From: Planococcus wigleyi
GTDB lineage: Bacteria > Bacillota > Bacilli > Bacillales_A > Planococcaceae
Length of the DNA: 64,000 nt
NCBI RefSeq assembly: GCF_014836985.1
Contig: NZ_JACSPU010000009.1
Span: forward strand, 1-64,000
Direction: 5' to 3'
The stretch's first letter is position 1. Each line of letters opens with the position of its first letter. Of this stretch, positions 1 through 10,506 are shown in pieces. Position numbers and translations under genes: made by a program. The notes under the pieces were generated by a model, which worked only from the letters and a program-made list of their open reading frames with translations, did not search any database and was not told the origin of the DNA.

Positions 1-35
1 GGTCTCCCCCTGTGAGAGTAAGACGTCGCTGGGCA
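1..35 (+). rRNA. rrf: 5S ribosomal RNA, 3' end only
   Basis: The first 34-35 bases match the 3' end of Bacillales 5S rRNA: the C-rich run at 6-10, then the TGTGAGAGTA block and the closing stem strand. The 5' part lies outside the window, so an rRNA operon ends here. An intrinsic terminator follows directly. The exact mature 3' end (34 or 35) is inferred by alignment from memory. Confidence 0.9.
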
Positions 36-46
36 CATGAATGAAA

Positions 47-76
47 GTCGTTACCGATTCCGGTAACGGCTTTTTT
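47..76 (+). terminator. rRNA operon terminator
   Basis: A 9-bp inverted repeat (GTCGTTACC / GGTAACGGC, with one G-T pair) surrounds a 5-6 base loop and is followed by six T. It ends the rRNA operon whose 5S gene ends at 35. Confidence 0.9.
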
Positions 77-178
77 CTTTGGTGAAAAAAACGTTGTTCT
101 ATAAAAGTTATTTATAATAATTGAGAATAAGGATTGAAGAGGATGTGAAATGGGAAAAGCAGGAGTGAGGTGAGAATT

Positions 179-424
179 ATGAAACCCGGTATTTATAGAG
201 TCGAAGCTATTGATAAAAGAACAGCATTGTTAAAAACAATTGAAAATGGGGAAGAACAGTATACTTTTCCAATAACAGATTTTACTCATAATGTTTCAGT
301 TGGCGATGTAGTGGAGGTCTGGCAGGAAGGCATTAAGTGGAAGACTAAGTACATGGAAGAAAAAACAGAATCTGTATCCAGCCATGCAAAAGATTTTGTG
401 AAGAGAATATTGGATCAGGAATAA
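179..424 (+). CDS. small uncharacterised protein, DUF3006-like
   Basis: This 81-residue protein is one I do not recognise with certainty. It is mostly beta-type and charged (begins MKPGIYRVEAIDKRTALL), with no signal peptide or membrane segment. The pattern of a short beta-barrel with a GDVVEV turn recalls DUF3006-type proteins, but this is a guess. ATG at 179 is preferred over GTG at 170 because the AGGAG/GAGGTG element at 161-172 lies at proper distance from 179. The gene sits alone between an rRNA operon terminator and the ctsR operon and has its own terminator. Confidence 0.6.
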   Translation: MKPGIYRVEAIDKRTALLKTIENGEEQYTFPITDFTHNVSVGDVVEVWQEGIKWKTKYMEEKTESVSSHAKDFVKRILDQE

Positions 425-429
425 ACAGG

Positions 430-465
430 AAGTCTTGAAGCGAAATTGCTTCGGGACTTTTTTGA
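430..465 (+). terminator. terminator of the small gene
   Basis: A 12-bp stem (430-441 with 448-459, two G-T pairs) with a 6-base loop is followed by a T-run. It separates the small gene from the ctsR promoter 25 bp further on. Confidence 0.85.
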
Positions 466-488
466 TTGTAAATTTTGATTCGTACTAT

Positions 489-518
489 TTGATATCCGCA
501 AAAAGCTTGGTGTATAAT
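489..518 (+). promoter_or_regulatory. sigma-A promoter of the ctsR operon
   Basis: TTGATA at 489-494 and TATAAT at 513-518 are spaced by 18 bp. The CtsR operator begins 3 bp after the -10 box, so bound CtsR would cover the transcription start. Confidence 0.8.
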
Positions 519-520
519 TA

Positions 521-543
521 AGTCAAATATAGTCAAAGTCAAC
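521..543 (+). promoter_or_regulatory. CtsR operator
   Basis: Direct heptad repeats GTCAAA-TATA-GTCAAA at 522-537, with a third partial GTCAA at 539-543, match the known CtsR heptanucleotide operator. Position just after the -10 box implies autorepression of ctsR-mcsA-mcsB-clpC, relieved by heat or protein stress through McsB. The extra partial repeat is a small oddity. Confidence 0.88.
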
Positions 544-576
544 TTTGGCATATTATGTATCGAAGAGGTGAAAGCG

Positions 577-1047
577 ATGCGGAATATTTCGGATGTAATA
601 GAAGGTTATTTGAAGCAGGTTATCGAATTAAGCGAGAGAGACCATATTGAAATTAAACGCAGTGAAGTAGCTGAAAAGTTTCAATGTGTTCCTTCTCAAA
701 TAAACTACGTCATCAATACTCGATTTACAGTTGACCGTGGATATTTGGTAGAAAGTAAGCGCGGTGGTGGCGGGTATATTCGAATTAAAAGAATCAGGCT
801 TCATCAAAAATCAGATGTAATCGCAGATGTGATTCAGCGCTTAGAACATGGTGCCACTCAAGTAATGGCAGAAGATATTGTTTTTAGGTTGCTGGATGAA
901 GAGGTTATTTCTAAAAGAGAAGCAAAGCTGATTCTCAGTGCTGTAGATCGCGCGACGCTGCTTTTGCCTCTTCCGACGCGTGATGAAGTCCGAGCTCGTA
1001 TTCTTATAGCGATGCTCTTTACAATTAAGTATCAAACCACGATATAA
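577..1047 (+). CDS. ctsR: class III stress gene repressor CtsR
   Basis: Repressor of clp genes that binds the heptad operator seen at 521-543. The 156-residue length is typical. The N-terminal half (about 1-75) is the winged helix-turn-helix, including the glycine-rich wing RGGGGYIRI near residue 65-73, which contacts the minor groove and acts as thermosensor. The C-terminal helical domain mediates dimerisation and the McsB contact. ATG at 577 is chosen over GTG at 568 because the GTG lies inside the AGAGGTG ribosome binding site. First gene of a four-gene operon. Confidence 0.97.
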   Translation: MRNISDVIEGYLKQVIELSERDHIEIKRSEVAEKFQCVPSQINYVINTRFTVDRGYLVESKRGGGGYIRIKRIRLHQKSDVIADVIQRLEHGATQVMAEDIVFRLLDEEVISKREAKLILSAVDRATLLLPLPTRDEVRARILIAMLFTIKYQTTI

Positions 1048-1059
1048 AGGGGTGAAAAG

Positions 1060-1593
1060 ATGATTTGCGATCAGTGCGGAGAACGTTCTGCATCAGTAAT
1101 AGTTAAACAACAGCAACAAGGACAGATAACGGAGCTTCATTTATGCCATATCTGTGCAGCTGAAAACCATAGCATTAATATTGCTTTTGAACAGGATCCA
1201 TTGGCTATTCATCAGCTATTATCAAATTGGTTCCCTAATTCGCAGGCATCTGTTAACCCTGTCAGAAAAGAAGCGGTGACCTGTCCATCCTGCGGATTTA
1301 GTTTTCCGAAGTTCCTGCAGCTTGGCAAGTTTGGTTGTGCTTCTTGTTATGATGCATTTTCCTCCCAATTGGATGAAATATTTAAAAGGTTTCATAATGG
1401 GAATACAGAACACACTGGGAAGATCCCGGCTTCTTATGGCACAACTTTAAAGATAAAAAAAGAAATAGAGGAACTGCGCAAGCAAATGCAGGTTTCTGTG
1501 AGTGAAGAGGATTTTGAGGAAGCTGCACGGCTAAGAGATGAAGTAAAAGTTTTGAGTTCCAAGCTTGAGGGAGGTGCTTCCAATGGCAGTTGA
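1060..1593 (+). CDS. mcsA: McsA, zinc-finger activator of arginine kinase McsB
   Basis: McsA stimulates the protein-arginine kinase McsB and helps control CtsR. The 177-residue protein has four CXXC motifs in two pairs (CDQC and CHIC near residues 3-32; CPSC and CASC near 72-98), a zinc-finger arrangement typical of the family. A C-terminal UVR-type coiled coil (about 135-172) contains EEDFEEAARLRDE. It starts 12 bp after ctsR with AAGGGGTG as binding site and overlaps mcsB by 11 bp, implying translational coupling. Confidence 0.96.
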   Translation: MICDQCGERSASVIVKQQQQGQITELHLCHICAAENHSINIAFEQDPLAIHQLLSNWFPNSQASVNPVRKEAVTCPSCGFSFPKFLQLGKFGCASCYDAFSSQLDEIFKRFHNGNTEHTGKIPASYGTTLKIKKEIEELRKQMQVSVSEEDFEEAARLRDEVKVLSSKLEGGASNGS

Positions 1594-2674
1594 ACGGTTT
1601 CTCCAACCTCGAGCAAGCAGCTGGATGGCGAATGATGGAGAGAATGTTGATATTGCAATGAGTACAAGAATCCGGTTGGCTAGAAATTTAGAGAATTTCA
1701 AGTTTCCGTATTCTTTTACTGAAGATGAGGCACTTAAAGTAGATAAAGAGATTTCATCTGTATTACTGGATAAAGGTGGCGATTTGGACTATACTTTCAG
1801 CCATATCAGTATTGAAGAACTTGCTAAACTCCAAAAGGAAGTACTGGTGGAAAAACACCTAATCAGTCCTTATCTGGCCAATAGCCAACATTCCGGTTCT
1901 GTTTTATTGTCTGATAACGAAGAGCTGAGTATTATGGTAAATGAAGAGGATCATTTGCGGATACAAAGTCTGCAGTCAGGATTCCATCTTCAGAAAGCGT
2001 ATAAGATAGCGAATGAGTTAGATTCCTTATTGGAAAAGAACTTATCTTATGCCTTTCATGAAAAATACGGCTACTTAACTAGTTGCCCTACGAATGTGGG
2101 TACTGGAATGAGGGCTTCGGTCATGCTACATTTGCCGGCATTGACGATGTCCCATCAAATTCAACGGATCATTCCAGCGATTTCAAGGCTTGGCATGGTA
2201 GTTCGTGGCATTTATGGTGAAGGCAGTGAAGCATTAGGAAATGTTTATCAAATATCCAATCAATTGACGCTAGGTAAGTCTGAGTACGAAATTCTTCAGG
2301 ATTTGGAGAATATGACAGAACAGATTATCCAACAGGAACGCAAAGCGCGGGAAGCAATTTTGTTGAATTCGCCGCTGGTGTTGGAAGATCGTGTCTATCG
2401 GTCACTTGGAACTCTTACCCATTCGAGACTGCTGACGACGGAAGAAGCTGCCACTTGTTTGTCAGATGTTCGATTGGGTATTGATTTAAAGATGATCCAA
2501 GATGTAGACATGTCGATTTTAAATGAATTGATGATTTTTATGCAGCCGGCCTTCCTGCAGCAATATGCAGATAAGCCGCTGCAGCCGAAAGAACGCGATT
2601 TTGCCCGGGCGAAGCTGTTCCGGGAGCGATTGAATAAAGAAGGTATAAATAGTGAAGGAGAGGATCTTGCATGA
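1583..2674 (+). CDS. mcsB: protein-arginine kinase McsB
   Basis: Phosphorylates arginine residues, marking CtsR and damaged proteins for ClpCP degradation. The 363-residue protein has the ATP:guanido phosphotransferase fold: [10 protein letters not shown] near residue 29-38 binds nucleotide, and [20 protein letters not shown] near 165-185 carries the catalytic cysteine loop. ATG 1583 is preferred to the TTG at 1565 because GGGAGGTG lies between them at correct distance. Overlaps mcsA and joins clpC by an ATGA junction. Confidence 0.97.
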   Translation: MAVERFLQPRASSWMANDGENVDIAMSTRIRLARNLENFKFPYSFTEDEALKVDKEISSVLLDKGGDLDYTFSHISIEELAKLQKEVLVEKHLISPYLANSQHSGSVLLSDNEELSIMVNEEDHLRIQSLQSGFHLQKAYKIANELDSLLEKNLSYAFHEKYGYLTSCPTNVGTGMRASVMLHLPALTMSHQIQRIIPAISRLGMVVRGIYGEGSEALGNVYQISNQLTLGKSEYEILQDLENMTEQIIQQERKAREAILLNSPLVLEDRVYRSLGTLTHSRLLTTEEAATCLSDVRLGIDLKMIQDVDMSILNELMIFMQPAFLQQYADKPLQPKERDFARAKLFRERLNKEGINSEGEDLA

Positions 2675-5133
2675 TGTTTAATCGATTTACACAACGCGCA
2701 CAAAAAGTTCTTCAGTTAGCTCAAGAAGAGGCCATTCGCATGAAACATGAATCAATCGGTACAGAGCATATTCTTCTCGGTTTAATTCGCGAAGGCGGCG
2801 GTATTGCTGCTAAAGCTCTGGAAGCGATTGAAGTGAATACACAATTGATTGAAGAAGGCGTTAAGGAACTTGTCGGTGTCGGCGAAAAAGATGTGGGCCC
2901 GATTGTGCATTATACGCCGAGAGCGAAAAAAGTCATTGAATTGTCAGTAGATGAGTCCCGTAAATTGGGCCATTCTTATATTGGTACAGAACACTTGCTG
3001 TTGGCGTTGATTCGCGAAGGTGAAGGCGTTGCAGCGCGTGTATTAGGTAATGCAGGCGTCAGCTTGAACAAAGCACGCCAGCAGGTGTTGCAGCTTCTGG
3101 GCAACAATGAACAGGCATCCACAGGCACAAGCCCGAATGCTTCGGCAAATACCCCGACGCTGGATGGCTTGGCACGTGATTTGACTCAGGTGGCCCGTGA
3201 TGGCGGCTTGGATCCGGTCATCGGCCGCAGTGATGAAATCACACGCGTTATTGAAGTATTGAGCCGCAGAACGAAAAACAATCCTGTATTGATCGGGGAA
3301 CCAGGTGTCGGTAAAACAGCGATTGCAGAAGGTTTGGCTCAACAGATCGTCAACAATGAAATTCCGGAAACTTTGCGCGACAAGCGCGTTATGGTCTTGG
3401 ATATGGGTACAGTGGTTGCTGGAACCAAATACCGTGGCGAGTTTGAAGATCGCTTGAAAAAAGTAATGGATGAAATTCGCCAAGCGGGCAATGTCATTCT
3501 CTTCATTGATGAGCTTCACACGTTAATCGGAGCAGGTGGGGCAGAAGGTGCGATTGATGCATCCAATATCCTGAAACCTTCCCTATCGCGTGGAGAACTT
3601 CAATGTATCGGTGCTACAACTTTGGATGAGTACCGCAAGTACATTGAAAAAGATGCGGCTCTTGAACGCCGTTTCCAACCGATTCAAGTGGATGAGCCTA
3701 CTGTTGAAGAGTCGATTCAGATTATCCGCGGATTGCGTGATCGCTATGAAGCGCATCACCGTGTGAAAATCACGGATGAAGCAATTGAAGCGGCAGCTAA
3801 AATGTCAGACCGCTACATTTCGGATCGTTTCCTTCCGGATAAAGCGATTGACCTGATTGATGAGGCAGGCTCTAAAGTAAGACTTCGCTCTTATACAACT
3901 CCACCAGATTTGAAGGAGTTGGAAGCACGTTTGGAAGCTGCACGTTCTGAGAAAAATGAAGCAGTGCAAAGCCAGGAATTTGAGAAAGCGGCTTCGCTCC
4001 GTGATGCAGAACAGAAATTGCAGAACCAATTAGATAAAACGAAGAAAGAATGGAAAGAAAAGCAAGGCAAAGAAGAGTCTGAAGTAACAGTGGAGGACAT
4101 TGCGAAAGTCGTGTCCATGTGGACCGGCATTCCGGTTTCAAAACTGGCTCAAACAGAATCTGATAAATTGCTCAACCTGGAATCGATTCTTCACAACCGC
4201 ATCATCGGGCAGGAAGAAGCTGTTACATCGATTTCGAAAGCGATCCGTCGTGCTCGTGCTGGATTGAAAGATCCTAAACGTCCAATCGGCTCATTTATTT
4301 TCCTTGGACCAACAGGTGTCGGTAAAACGGAATTGGCACGTGCGCTCGCTGAATCTATGTTCGGGGATGAAGATGCAATGATCCGCATTGATATGTCCGA
4401 GTATATGGAAAGACATTCGACATCACGTCTGGTCGGTTCACCTCCAGGATATGTCGGCTATGAAGAAGGCGGACAGTTGACTGAAAAAGTTCGCAGAAAA
4501 CCATATTCAGTGGTCTTGCTTGATGAAATTGAAAAAGCTCACCCTGATGTCTTCAATATCTTACTGCAAGTCCTTGAAGATGGCCGTTTGACGGATTCTA
4601 AAGGCCGCAGAGTCGATTTCCGCAACACTGTCATCATCATGACGTCAAACGTTGGTGCAGAAGAGCTGAAATACAATAAATACGTCGGATTCAATTTAGA
4701 GGATTCGAAAACAGATTATAAAGACATGAAAGGCAAAATGCTTGCTGAATTGAAGAAAGCATTCCGCCCAGAGTTCTTGAACCGTATTGATGACATGATC
4801 GTCTTCCACTCTCTTGAAAAAGAGAACTTGAGAGAGATCGTGAATTTGATGACCAAGCAATTGGTGGAACGCTTGAAAGAGCAGGATATCGATTTGGAGC
4901 TGACCGATGCTGCGCTTGAAAAAGTCGCTAAAGAAGGATATGACCCGGAATACGGGGCGCGTCCACTTCGTCGTTCTCTTCAAAAACACGTGGAAGACCG
5001 CTTGTCAGAAGAGTTGTTAAAAGGTACAGCCCTCTCAGGCCAACGCATTATCTTCGATGTGGAGGACGATGACTTCATCGTTCGCACAAAAGCAACAGAA
5101 GAAGTGAAAGAAGCGGTAGTGGAAAAACAATAA
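2671..5133 (+). CDS. clpC: AAA+ unfoldase ClpC
   Basis: ATPase partner of ClpP in degradation of arginine-phosphorylated and misfolded proteins. In order: two Clp-N repeats (about 1-145), AAA domain D1 with Walker A GEPGVGKT near 209-216 and Walker B ILFIDE near 275, a UVR/M-domain coiled coil (about 410-480), D2 with Walker A GPTGVGKT near 548-555, and a C-terminal D2-small domain. At 820 residues it is normal size. ATG 2671 overlaps the mcsB stop; ATG 2674 is an equal alternative. A perfect 14-bp terminator ends the operon. Confidence 0.98.
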   Translation: MMFNRFTQRAQKVLQLAQEEAIRMKHESIGTEHILLGLIREGGGIAAKALEAIEVNTQLIEEGVKELVGVGEKDVGPIVHYTPRAKKVIELSVDESRKLGHSYIGTEHLLLALIREGEGVAARVLGNAGVSLNKARQQVLQLLGNNEQASTGTSPNASANTPTLDGLARDLTQVARDGGLDPVIGRSDEITRVIEVLSRRTKNNPVLIGEPGVGKTAIAEGLAQQIVNNEIPETLRDKRVMVLDMGTVVAGTKYRGEFEDRLKKVMDEIRQAGNVILFIDELHTLIGAGGAEGAIDASNILKPSLSRGELQCIGATTLDEYRKYIEKDAALERRFQPIQVDEPTVEESIQIIRGLRDRYEAHHRVKITDEAIEAAAKMSDRYISDRFLPDKAIDLIDEAGSKVRLRSYTTPPDLKELEARLEAARSEKNEAVQSQEFEKAASLRDAEQKLQNQLDKTKKEWKEKQGKEESEVTVEDIAKVVSMWTGIPVSKLAQTESDKLLNLESILHNRIIGQEEAVTSISKAIRRARAGLKDPKRPIGSFIFLGPTGVGKTELARALAESMFGDEDAMIRIDMSEYMERHSTSRLVGSPPGYVGYEEGGQLTEKVRRKPYSVVLLDEIEKAHPDVFNILLQVLEDGRLTDSKGRRVDFRNTVIIMTSNVGAEELKYNKYVGFNLEDSKTDYKDMKGKMLAELKKAFRPEFLNRIDDMIVFHSLEKENLREIVNLMTKQLVERLKEQDIDLELTDAALEKVAKEGYDPEYGARPLRRSLQKHVEDRLSEELLKGTALSGQRIIFDVEDDDFIVRTKATEEVKEAVVEKQ

Positions 5134-5140
5134 GAACATT

Positions 5141-5176
5141 CCGCTCGCCGGAGACGCTCTCCGGCGAGCGGTTTTT
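5141..5176 (+). terminator. terminator of the ctsR-clpC operon
   Basis: A perfect 14-bp GC-rich stem (5141-5154 with 5158-5171), a 3-base loop and a T5 run lie 8 bp after the clpC stop. One of the strongest terminators in the window. Confidence 0.95.
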
Positions 5177-5194
5177 CTATTTTAGGAGGTACAC

Positions 5195-6571
5195 ATGGCT
5201 AAGAAAAAGACGAAATTCATCTGTCAGTCTTGTGGCTATGAATCAGCCAGATGGATGGGGAAATGTCCGGGTTGTGCGGCATGGAATACGATGACTGAGG
5301 AAGTGGAAGTGGCTGCACCGAAAGGGACACGCGGCGCTTTTCAGCACAGTGCATCGGTTCCTCAGAAAGCGACGCCGATCAATGCCATTGAAACGCAGGA
5401 TGAACCAAGAGTAGAAACAGAATTGAGTGAATTGAACCGTGTCCTCGGCGGGGGAATTGTGCCGGGCTCGCTGGTGCTGATTGGTGGAGATCCGGGTATC
5501 GGTAAATCGACTTTGCTGTTACAGGTATCGGCGATGCTTGCCAATAGCGGAAGCCGGGTATTATACATTTCCGGAGAAGAATCGATCCGCCAGACCAAGT
5601 TGCGGGCAGAACGTCTCGATGCTTCGTCTTCAGAGCTGTTCATTTATGCAGAAACGAATCTTGAATTGATTCATCATACCATTGAAGATGTAGCTCCTGA
5701 TTTTGTCATTGTCGATTCGATTCAGACGGTTCACCACCCTGAAGTGACTTCTGCGCCAGGCAGCGTGACACAGGTTAGGGAAAGTACGGCCGAATTGATG
5801 CGGATTGCAAAAACGAAGAATATTGCCATTTTCCTCGTGGGCCACGTAACAAAAGAAGGCCAGATTGCAGGGCCGCGTATCTTGGAGCATATGGTGGATA
5901 CTGTTCTGTATTTCGAAGGTGAACGCCATCATACGTACCGGATTTTGCGCAGCGTCAAAAACCGTTTTGGCTCGACCAATGAAATCGCTATTTTCGAGAT
6001 GCTCCAGAGCGGCTTGAAAGAAGTGTTGAACCCATCTGAACTGTTCCTGCAGGAGCGGACGAGTGGTTCAGCCGGTTCGACAGTCGTCGCTTCAATGGAA
6101 GGCACACGTCCGATATTGGTTGAAATTCAGGCGTTGGTGACGCCATCGAGTTTCAACTATCCGAAACGCATGGCAACAGGCATCGATGTCAACCGTGTGT
6201 CGCTGCTGATGGCTGTGCTGGAAAAACGGGTGGGCATGCTGCTGCAGTCACAGGATGCGTACATCAAAGTGGCAGGCGGCGTGAAGCTGGATGAACCCGC
6301 TATCGATTTAGCTGTCCTCGCAAGCATTGTTTCCAGTTTCCGTGACAAGGCTCCAAATGTGTACGATTGCATCATCGGCGAAGTAGGATTGACCGGTGAA
6401 GTAAGGCGTGTGTCGCGTATTGAACAGCGCGTGCAGGAAGCAGCTAAGCTCGGCTTTAAACGGGCAATTGTTCCAGCGTCAAATTTAGGCGGTTGGGATT
6501 ATCCGGAAGGGATTCGCGTAGTCGGTGTAGAAAGTGTTAATGATGCGTTAAAAGAGATTTTTCCACAGTAA
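5195..6571 (+). CDS. radA: DNA repair/branch-migration ATPase RadA
   Basis: RadA (Sms) is a RecA-like hexameric motor that aids recombination intermediates. The 458-residue protein shows an N-terminal C4 zinc finger (CQSC and CPGC, residues 10-28), Walker [11 protein letters not shown] near 95-104, the RadA-specific KNRFG motif near 252-256, and a C-terminal Lon-protease-like domain (about 290-455). AGGAGGT lies 7 bp before ATG. In B. subtilis disA follows radA; here a terminator and yacL follow instead. Confidence 0.97.
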   Translation: MAKKKTKFICQSCGYESARWMGKCPGCAAWNTMTEEVEVAAPKGTRGAFQHSASVPQKATPINAIETQDEPRVETELSELNRVLGGGIVPGSLVLIGGDPGIGKSTLLLQVSAMLANSGSRVLYISGEESIRQTKLRAERLDASSSELFIYAETNLELIHHTIEDVAPDFVIVDSIQTVHHPEVTSAPGSVTQVRESTAELMRIAKTKNIAIFLVGHVTKEGQIAGPRILEHMVDTVLYFEGERHHTYRILRSVKNRFGSTNEIAIFEMLQSGLKEVLNPSELFLQERTSGSAGSTVVASMEGTRPILVEIQALVTPSSFNYPKRMATGIDVNRVSLLMAVLEKRVGMLLQSQDAYIKVAGGVKLDEPAIDLAVLASIVSSFRDKAPNVYDCIIGEVGLTGEVRRVSRIEQRVQEAAKLGFKRAIVPASNLGGWDYPEGIRVVGVESVNDALKEIFPQ

Positions 6572-6595
6572 GGAGGCTATATGCCTCCTTTTATT
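6571..6595 (+). terminator. radA terminator
   Basis: AGGAGGC / GCCTCCT stem (6571-6577 with 6583-6589), loop of 5 and T4 overlapping the radA stop codon. It lies where disA would begin in related genomes. Confidence 0.8.
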
Positions 6596-6636
6596 TCTAA
6601 ATAAGGGTCATTAAAGCGTTTCAGATTTAAAATGTG

Positions 6637-6642
6637 TATAAT
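6637..6642 (+). promoter_or_regulatory. probable -10 box for yacL
   Basis: Perfect TATAAT 20 bp before the yacL start codon. No convincing -35 is seen at 17 bp upstream (TTAAAG at 6611 would need a 20-bp spacer), so the promoter is only partly supported. Confidence 0.45.
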
Positions 6643-6662
6643 TAAAAAAGGAGGTGGAGCGC

Positions 6663-7757
6663 GTGTTAAGACCTATTATTAAAATTATGTTTTTACTTAT
6701 TGGTGCGACAGTCGGAATCTTATTATTGCCATCTGCATTTGAACTTATTCCCCTTCTCGACAATCCATGGATCAGTAACCCTTACGTAGCAGCAATTGTT
6801 GGTGCTCTGGTCTTTTTCCTGTTATCTTTATTATTTGTAGATTCTTTGATAAATTTCATGAAGTGGATGGAAGAGAAACTGCTTCATGCACCGACGCCGG
6901 ATTTATTGTTCGGTACGGTTGGAATGATTATCGGCCTTGTGGTGGCGTTCCTGATCGGCTTTGCGCTGAGTACCGTTGATATTCCATTGGTGGCCACTGT
7001 GGCACCATTAATATTATCTGTAGTGCTTGGTTATTTAGGTTTTCAGGTAGGCTTCCAAAAACGCGAAGAAATGCTGACGATGTTGACGCCGGCGAAGTTT
7101 GCCCCGGTGAAAAAGCTGGAGCCGGAAGAACCGGTTGAGAAAGTGTCTTATAAGCTGCTTGATACCAGTGTCATCATTGATGGTCGGATTGCGGACATCT
7201 CGGCAACTGGTTTTATGGAAGGCACCTTTGTCGTTCCGCAATTTGTGTTATCTGAGCTTCAGCATATTGCCGATTCTTCGGACACGCTGAAACGGACGCG
7301 CGGCAGGAGAGGCTTGGACATTTTGAAACGGCTTCAAAGTGAACGCGTAGATGCGATTATGATTACAGAAGAAAGCTTTGACGAAGTCAGCGAAGTCGAT
7401 TTAAAATTGATGCGCGCTGCAAAAAAAATGGGCGGCAAAGTGGTCACCAATGATTTTAATCTCAATAAAGTATGTGAACTTCATAATGTACCTGTCTTGA
7501 ATATCAATGACTTGGCAAACGCTGTGAAACCGGTTGTGATTCCGGGGGAAGATATGCATGTAGTGGTCATCAAAGACGGCAAAGAGCAAAATCAGGGTGT
7601 AGCTTATCTGGATGATGGCACGATGATTGTGATTGAAGATGGCAAAGGGTTTATTGGCCAGGCGATCAATGTCACTGTCACCAGCGTTTTACAGACTTCT
7701 GCAGGACGGATGATTTTTGCGAAGCCGCGAGACGGCAAACAAACTGCAACAAATTGA
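6663..7757 (+). CDS. yacL: PIN/TRAM-domain membrane protein YacL
   Basis: Probable membrane-anchored nuclease or RNA-binding protein of unknown role. About four hydrophobic segments occupy residues 1-125, followed by a PIN domain (about 160-280) beginning LLDTSVIIDGRI with the acidic residues expected of PIN nucleases, and a C-terminal TRAM domain (about 290-350). The upstream GTG at 6654 lies inside the AAAGGAGGTG binding site, so GTG 6663 is taken as start, giving 364 residues. Followed closely by ispD. Confidence 0.93.
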   Translation: MLRPIIKIMFLLIGATVGILLLPSAFELIPLLDNPWISNPYVAAIVGALVFFLLSLLFVDSLINFMKWMEEKLLHAPTPDLLFGTVGMIIGLVVAFLIGFALSTVDIPLVATVAPLILSVVLGYLGFQVGFQKREEMLTMLTPAKFAPVKKLEPEEPVEKVSYKLLDTSVIIDGRIADISATGFMEGTFVVPQFVLSELQHIADSSDTLKRTRGRRGLDILKRLQSERVDAIMITEESFDEVSEVDLKLMRAAKKMGGKVVTNDFNLNKVCELHNVPVLNINDLANAVKPVVIPGEDMHVVVIKDGKEQNQGVAYLDDGTMIVIEDGKGFIGQAINVTVTSVLQTSAGRMIFAKPRDGKQTATN

Positions 7758-7773
7758 TAAAGGATGTTATCCA

Positions 7774-8469
7774 ATGAACTATACAGTCGTCCTGCCTGCT
7801 GCCGGCAGCGGGAAACGAATGAAAGCAGATAAAAATAAATTATTGCTCGAACTTTTCGGCAAACCGATTTTTCTCTATACGCTGGAAGTGTTTGAGCGGG
7901 ATCCGAATTGCGAGGCTATTTGGCTGGCGGTAAAAGAGCACGAACGGGAACTGATCGAAGAGTATGTAAAACGCTATGATATTACGAAAGTAAAAGGGTA
8001 CGCTGCAGGTGGAACGGAGCGGCAGGATAGTGTTAGAGCCTGTCTTGAAGCGATTCCGCCTTGTGGCGTTGTTTTGGTTCATGATGCTGCCCGGCCTTTC
8101 ATCGATCACGAAGTCATTGCACGCTTGGTAGAGGCAGCGCAGGAATCCGGAGCTGCCGTCGCTGGAGTGCCGGTCAAAGACACTATCAAAAAAGTGGAAA
8201 ATGGCGTCATTTCTGAAACGGTCGACCGCAATCAATTGTGGATGATCCAGACGCCGCAGGCTTTCCGCTATTCATTGATCTTAAAAGCGGCTCAGGCAGC
8301 GCACAATGATGGATTCATGGGAACCGACGAGGCGATGCTTGTTGAACGTATGGACTACCCGGTAGCTATTATTGAAAGTACATACGAAAATATTAAAATG
8401 ACGACGCCGGATGACTTGATTTATGGACGAGCTATTTTGGAGAGTCGCATACAGGAGGAACAGAAATGA
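7774..8469 (+). CDS. ispD: 2-C-methyl-D-erythritol 4-phosphate cytidylyltransferase
   Basis: Third step of the MEP isoprenoid pathway: MEP + CTP to CDP-ME. The 231-residue protein opens with the nucleotidyltransferase signature [10 protein letters not shown] and has conserved Lys near residue 23 (NKLLLE), VHDAARPF near 104-111 and the substrate-binding [12 protein letters not shown] segment. ATG 7774 is preferred because the longer frame upstream overlaps yacL and lacks a binding site. Joined to ispF by an ATGA overlap, so two MEP enzymes are co-translated. Confidence 0.97.
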   Translation: MNYTVVLPAAGSGKRMKADKNKLLLELFGKPIFLYTLEVFERDPNCEAIWLAVKEHERELIEEYVKRYDITKVKGYAAGGTERQDSVRACLEAIPPCGVVLVHDAARPFIDHEVIARLVEAAQESGAAVAGVPVKDTIKKVENGVISETVDRNQLWMIQTPQAFRYSLILKAAQAAHNDGFMGTDEAMLVERMDYPVAIIESTYENIKMTTPDDLIYGRAILESRIQEEQK

Positions 8470-8966
8470 TTAGAATTGGACAAGGTTATGACGTGCATCA
8501 ACTGGCAGAAGGACGCCCATTTATTTTAGGCGGCGTGGAGATTGAACATGATCGAGGGCTTCTTGGCCATTCAGATGCGGATGTCTTGCTGCATACCATT
8601 ACAGATGCAGCGCTTGGCGCAATTGGCGGAGGGGATATCGGCAAGCATTTCCCGGATACCGATCCTGAATTTAAAGACGCCGATTCCCGAAAATTGCTGA
8701 CGCATATTTGGGAATATGTAAAAGAGCAAGGCTATGAGCTGGGCAATGTCGATTGCACAGTCATCGCCCAAAAACCGAAGCTGGCTCCTTATATCGAACA
8801 AATGCGCGAATCGATTGCGAACTTATTGGAAGCGGATATTTCGCAGGTCAATGTTAAAGCGACGACTTCTGAGCATCTTGGGTTTACTGGCCGTGAAGAA
8901 GGAATTGCAGCATTAGCGGTGATCCTATTGAACAAACGTCCGGTTTCGCTTGATGTCCCAGAGTGA
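8466..8966 (+). CDS. ispF: 2-C-methyl-D-erythritol 2,4-cyclodiphosphate synthase
   Basis: Cyclises CDP-ME 2-phosphate to MEcPP. Metal ligands are visible in GYDVH (Asp and His at residues 8 and 10) and in HSDADVLLH (His near 42), and the C-terminal [14 protein letters not shown] motif is intact. The 166-residue length is slightly above the usual 158 because of a short C-terminal tail. Translationally coupled to ispD. Confidence 0.97.
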   Translation: MIRIGQGYDVHQLAEGRPFILGGVEIEHDRGLLGHSDADVLLHTITDAALGAIGGGDIGKHFPDTDPEFKDADSRKLLTHIWEYVKEQGYELGNVDCTVIAQKPKLAPYIEQMRESIANLLEADISQVNVKATTSEHLGFTGREEGIAALAVILLNKRPVSLDVPE

Positions 8967-9005
8967 TAGAATAACAGAAGGATAGATAATTTAGGAGGAA
9001 CTTAC

Positions 9006-10469
9006 ATGACACAAGAAGTACGCGTACGTTATGCGCCAAGTCCGACAGGCCATTTGCACATCGGCGGCGCACGTACAGCATTATTCAATTACTTATTTGC
9101 ACGCCATAATAACGGGAAATTCATTGTACGCATTGAAGATACCGATACAGCCCGCAATATCGAAACCGGCATTATGTCTCAGCTGGATAACTTGAAATGG
9201 CTCGGCATCGAGCACGACGAGTCGATTGATATCGGCGGAGAATACGGTCCTTATCGCCAGATGGAACGGTTGGATACGTACAAAGAGCATTCAGATCAGA
9301 TGCTTGAAAAAGGCTTGGCTTATAAATGCTTCTGTACACCTGAAGAATTGGAAGCAGAACGCGATGCGCAAAAAGCATCCGGTATCGCAGCGCCTCAATA
9401 CAGCGGCACTTGCCGCAACTTGACAGCTGAAGAAGTGGCTGAAAAAGAAGCGGAAGGCAAGTCGTTTACGATTCGTGCGAAAGTTCCTGCTTCAGTAACA
9501 TATGAGTTCAACGATTTAGTGCGTGGTCCGATTTCATTCGAATCAAAAGATGTCGGCGATTGGGTCATGGTGAAAACCAACGGTATCCCAACATATAACT
9601 TTGCTGTGGTCATTGATGATCATTTGATGAAAATTTCCCATGTGTTCCGAGGAGAAGAGCATTTATCGAATACACCAAGACAGATGATGATCTATGATGC
9701 ATTTGGTTGGGAATATCCAAGTTATGGCCACATGACCTTAATCATCAACGAGGACCGCAAAAAATTATCGAAACGCGATGAGTCGATTCTGCAGTTCATT
9801 TCGCAGTACAAAGACCTTGGCTATATTCCGGAAGCTTTGTTTAATTTCTTTGCGCTTCTTGGCTGGTCTCCAGAAGGCGAAGAAGAGATTTTCTCGAAAG
9901 AAGACTTGATCCGCATCTTCGATGTAGAGCGTCTGTCTAAATCGCCATCGATGTTCGATAAGCAGAAATTAATGTGGATGAACAACCAATACATCAAGCA
10001 ATTGCCGCTTGAAGAAGTGGTGAAATTGTCTCTTCCGCATTTGCAGAAAGCAGGCAAGCTGCCGGAAGAAATGACGCCGGAGCAAGCGGAATGGGCGAAC
10101 AAGCTGGTGGCTTTGTACCATGAACAGTTGAGTTATGGAGCAGAAATCACTGAGCTTTCCGAGCAGTTCTTTACAGAAGAATTGTCCTATGGGGAAGCCG
10201 AAAAAGAAATTTTGGCTGCTGAACAAGTGCCTGAAGTGATGACGGCATTCAAAGAGCAATTGGCTTCATTGGAAAACTTTGAGCCGGCTGAGATCAAAGC
10301 CGCAATCAAGGCGGTCCAAAAAACAACTGGCCATAAAGGCAAAAACCTGTTCATGCCAATCCGTGTCGTAATCACTGGACAAATGCATGGGCCTGAATTG
10401 CCGGATGCCATTTCCTTGTTAGGAAAAGACAAAGCCATCGCCCGTGTTTCACAATACGCAAGTGCCTAA
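9006..10469 (+). CDS. gltX: glutamyl-tRNA synthetase
   Basis: Class I synthetase charging tRNA-Glu and, in Bacillales, also tRNA-Gln for later amidation. The 487-residue protein has the HIGH-type motif [11 protein letters not shown] near residue 17 and the KLSKR loop near 257-261. AGGAGG lies 6 bp before ATG. A short gap with no terminator separates it from ispF, so it may be read through from the isp genes. It precedes the Cys T-box leader, as in other Bacillales. Confidence 0.97.
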   Translation: MTQEVRVRYAPSPTGHLHIGGARTALFNYLFARHNNGKFIVRIEDTDTARNIETGIMSQLDNLKWLGIEHDESIDIGGEYGPYRQMERLDTYKEHSDQMLEKGLAYKCFCTPEELEAERDAQKASGIAAPQYSGTCRNLTAEEVAEKEAEGKSFTIRAKVPASVTYEFNDLVRGPISFESKDVGDWVMVKTNGIPTYNFAVVIDDHLMKISHVFRGEEHLSNTPRQMMIYDAFGWEYPSYGHMTLIINEDRKKLSKRDESILQFISQYKDLGYIPEALFNFFALLGWSPEGEEEIFSKEDLIRIFDVERLSKSPSMFDKQKLMWMNNQYIKQLPLEEVVKLSLPHLQKAGKLPEEMTPEQAEWANKLVALYHEQLSYGAEITELSEQFFTEELSYGEAEKEILAAEQVPEVMTAFKEQLASLENFEPAEIKAAIKAVQKTTGHKGKNLFMPIRVVITGQMHGPELPDAISLLGKDKAIARVSQYASA

Positions 10470-10471
10470 CG

Positions 10472-10499
10472 TTGACTTATTGAGCTGACGGTGTAAAAT
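10472..10499 (+). promoter_or_regulatory. promoter of the cysE-cysS operon
   Basis: TTGACT at 10472-10477 and TAAAAT at 10494-10499 with a 16-bp spacer lie immediately after the gltX stop and directly before the T-box leader. Confidence 0.7.
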
Positions 10500-10506
10500 G
10501 AATTTA

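Noticed and set aside
113..136. Possible Fur-box-like AT-rich stretch (ATAATAATTGAGAATAA)
   Set aside because: Only the left half fits the 7-1-7 pattern; the right half does not, and the downstream gene has no iron link.
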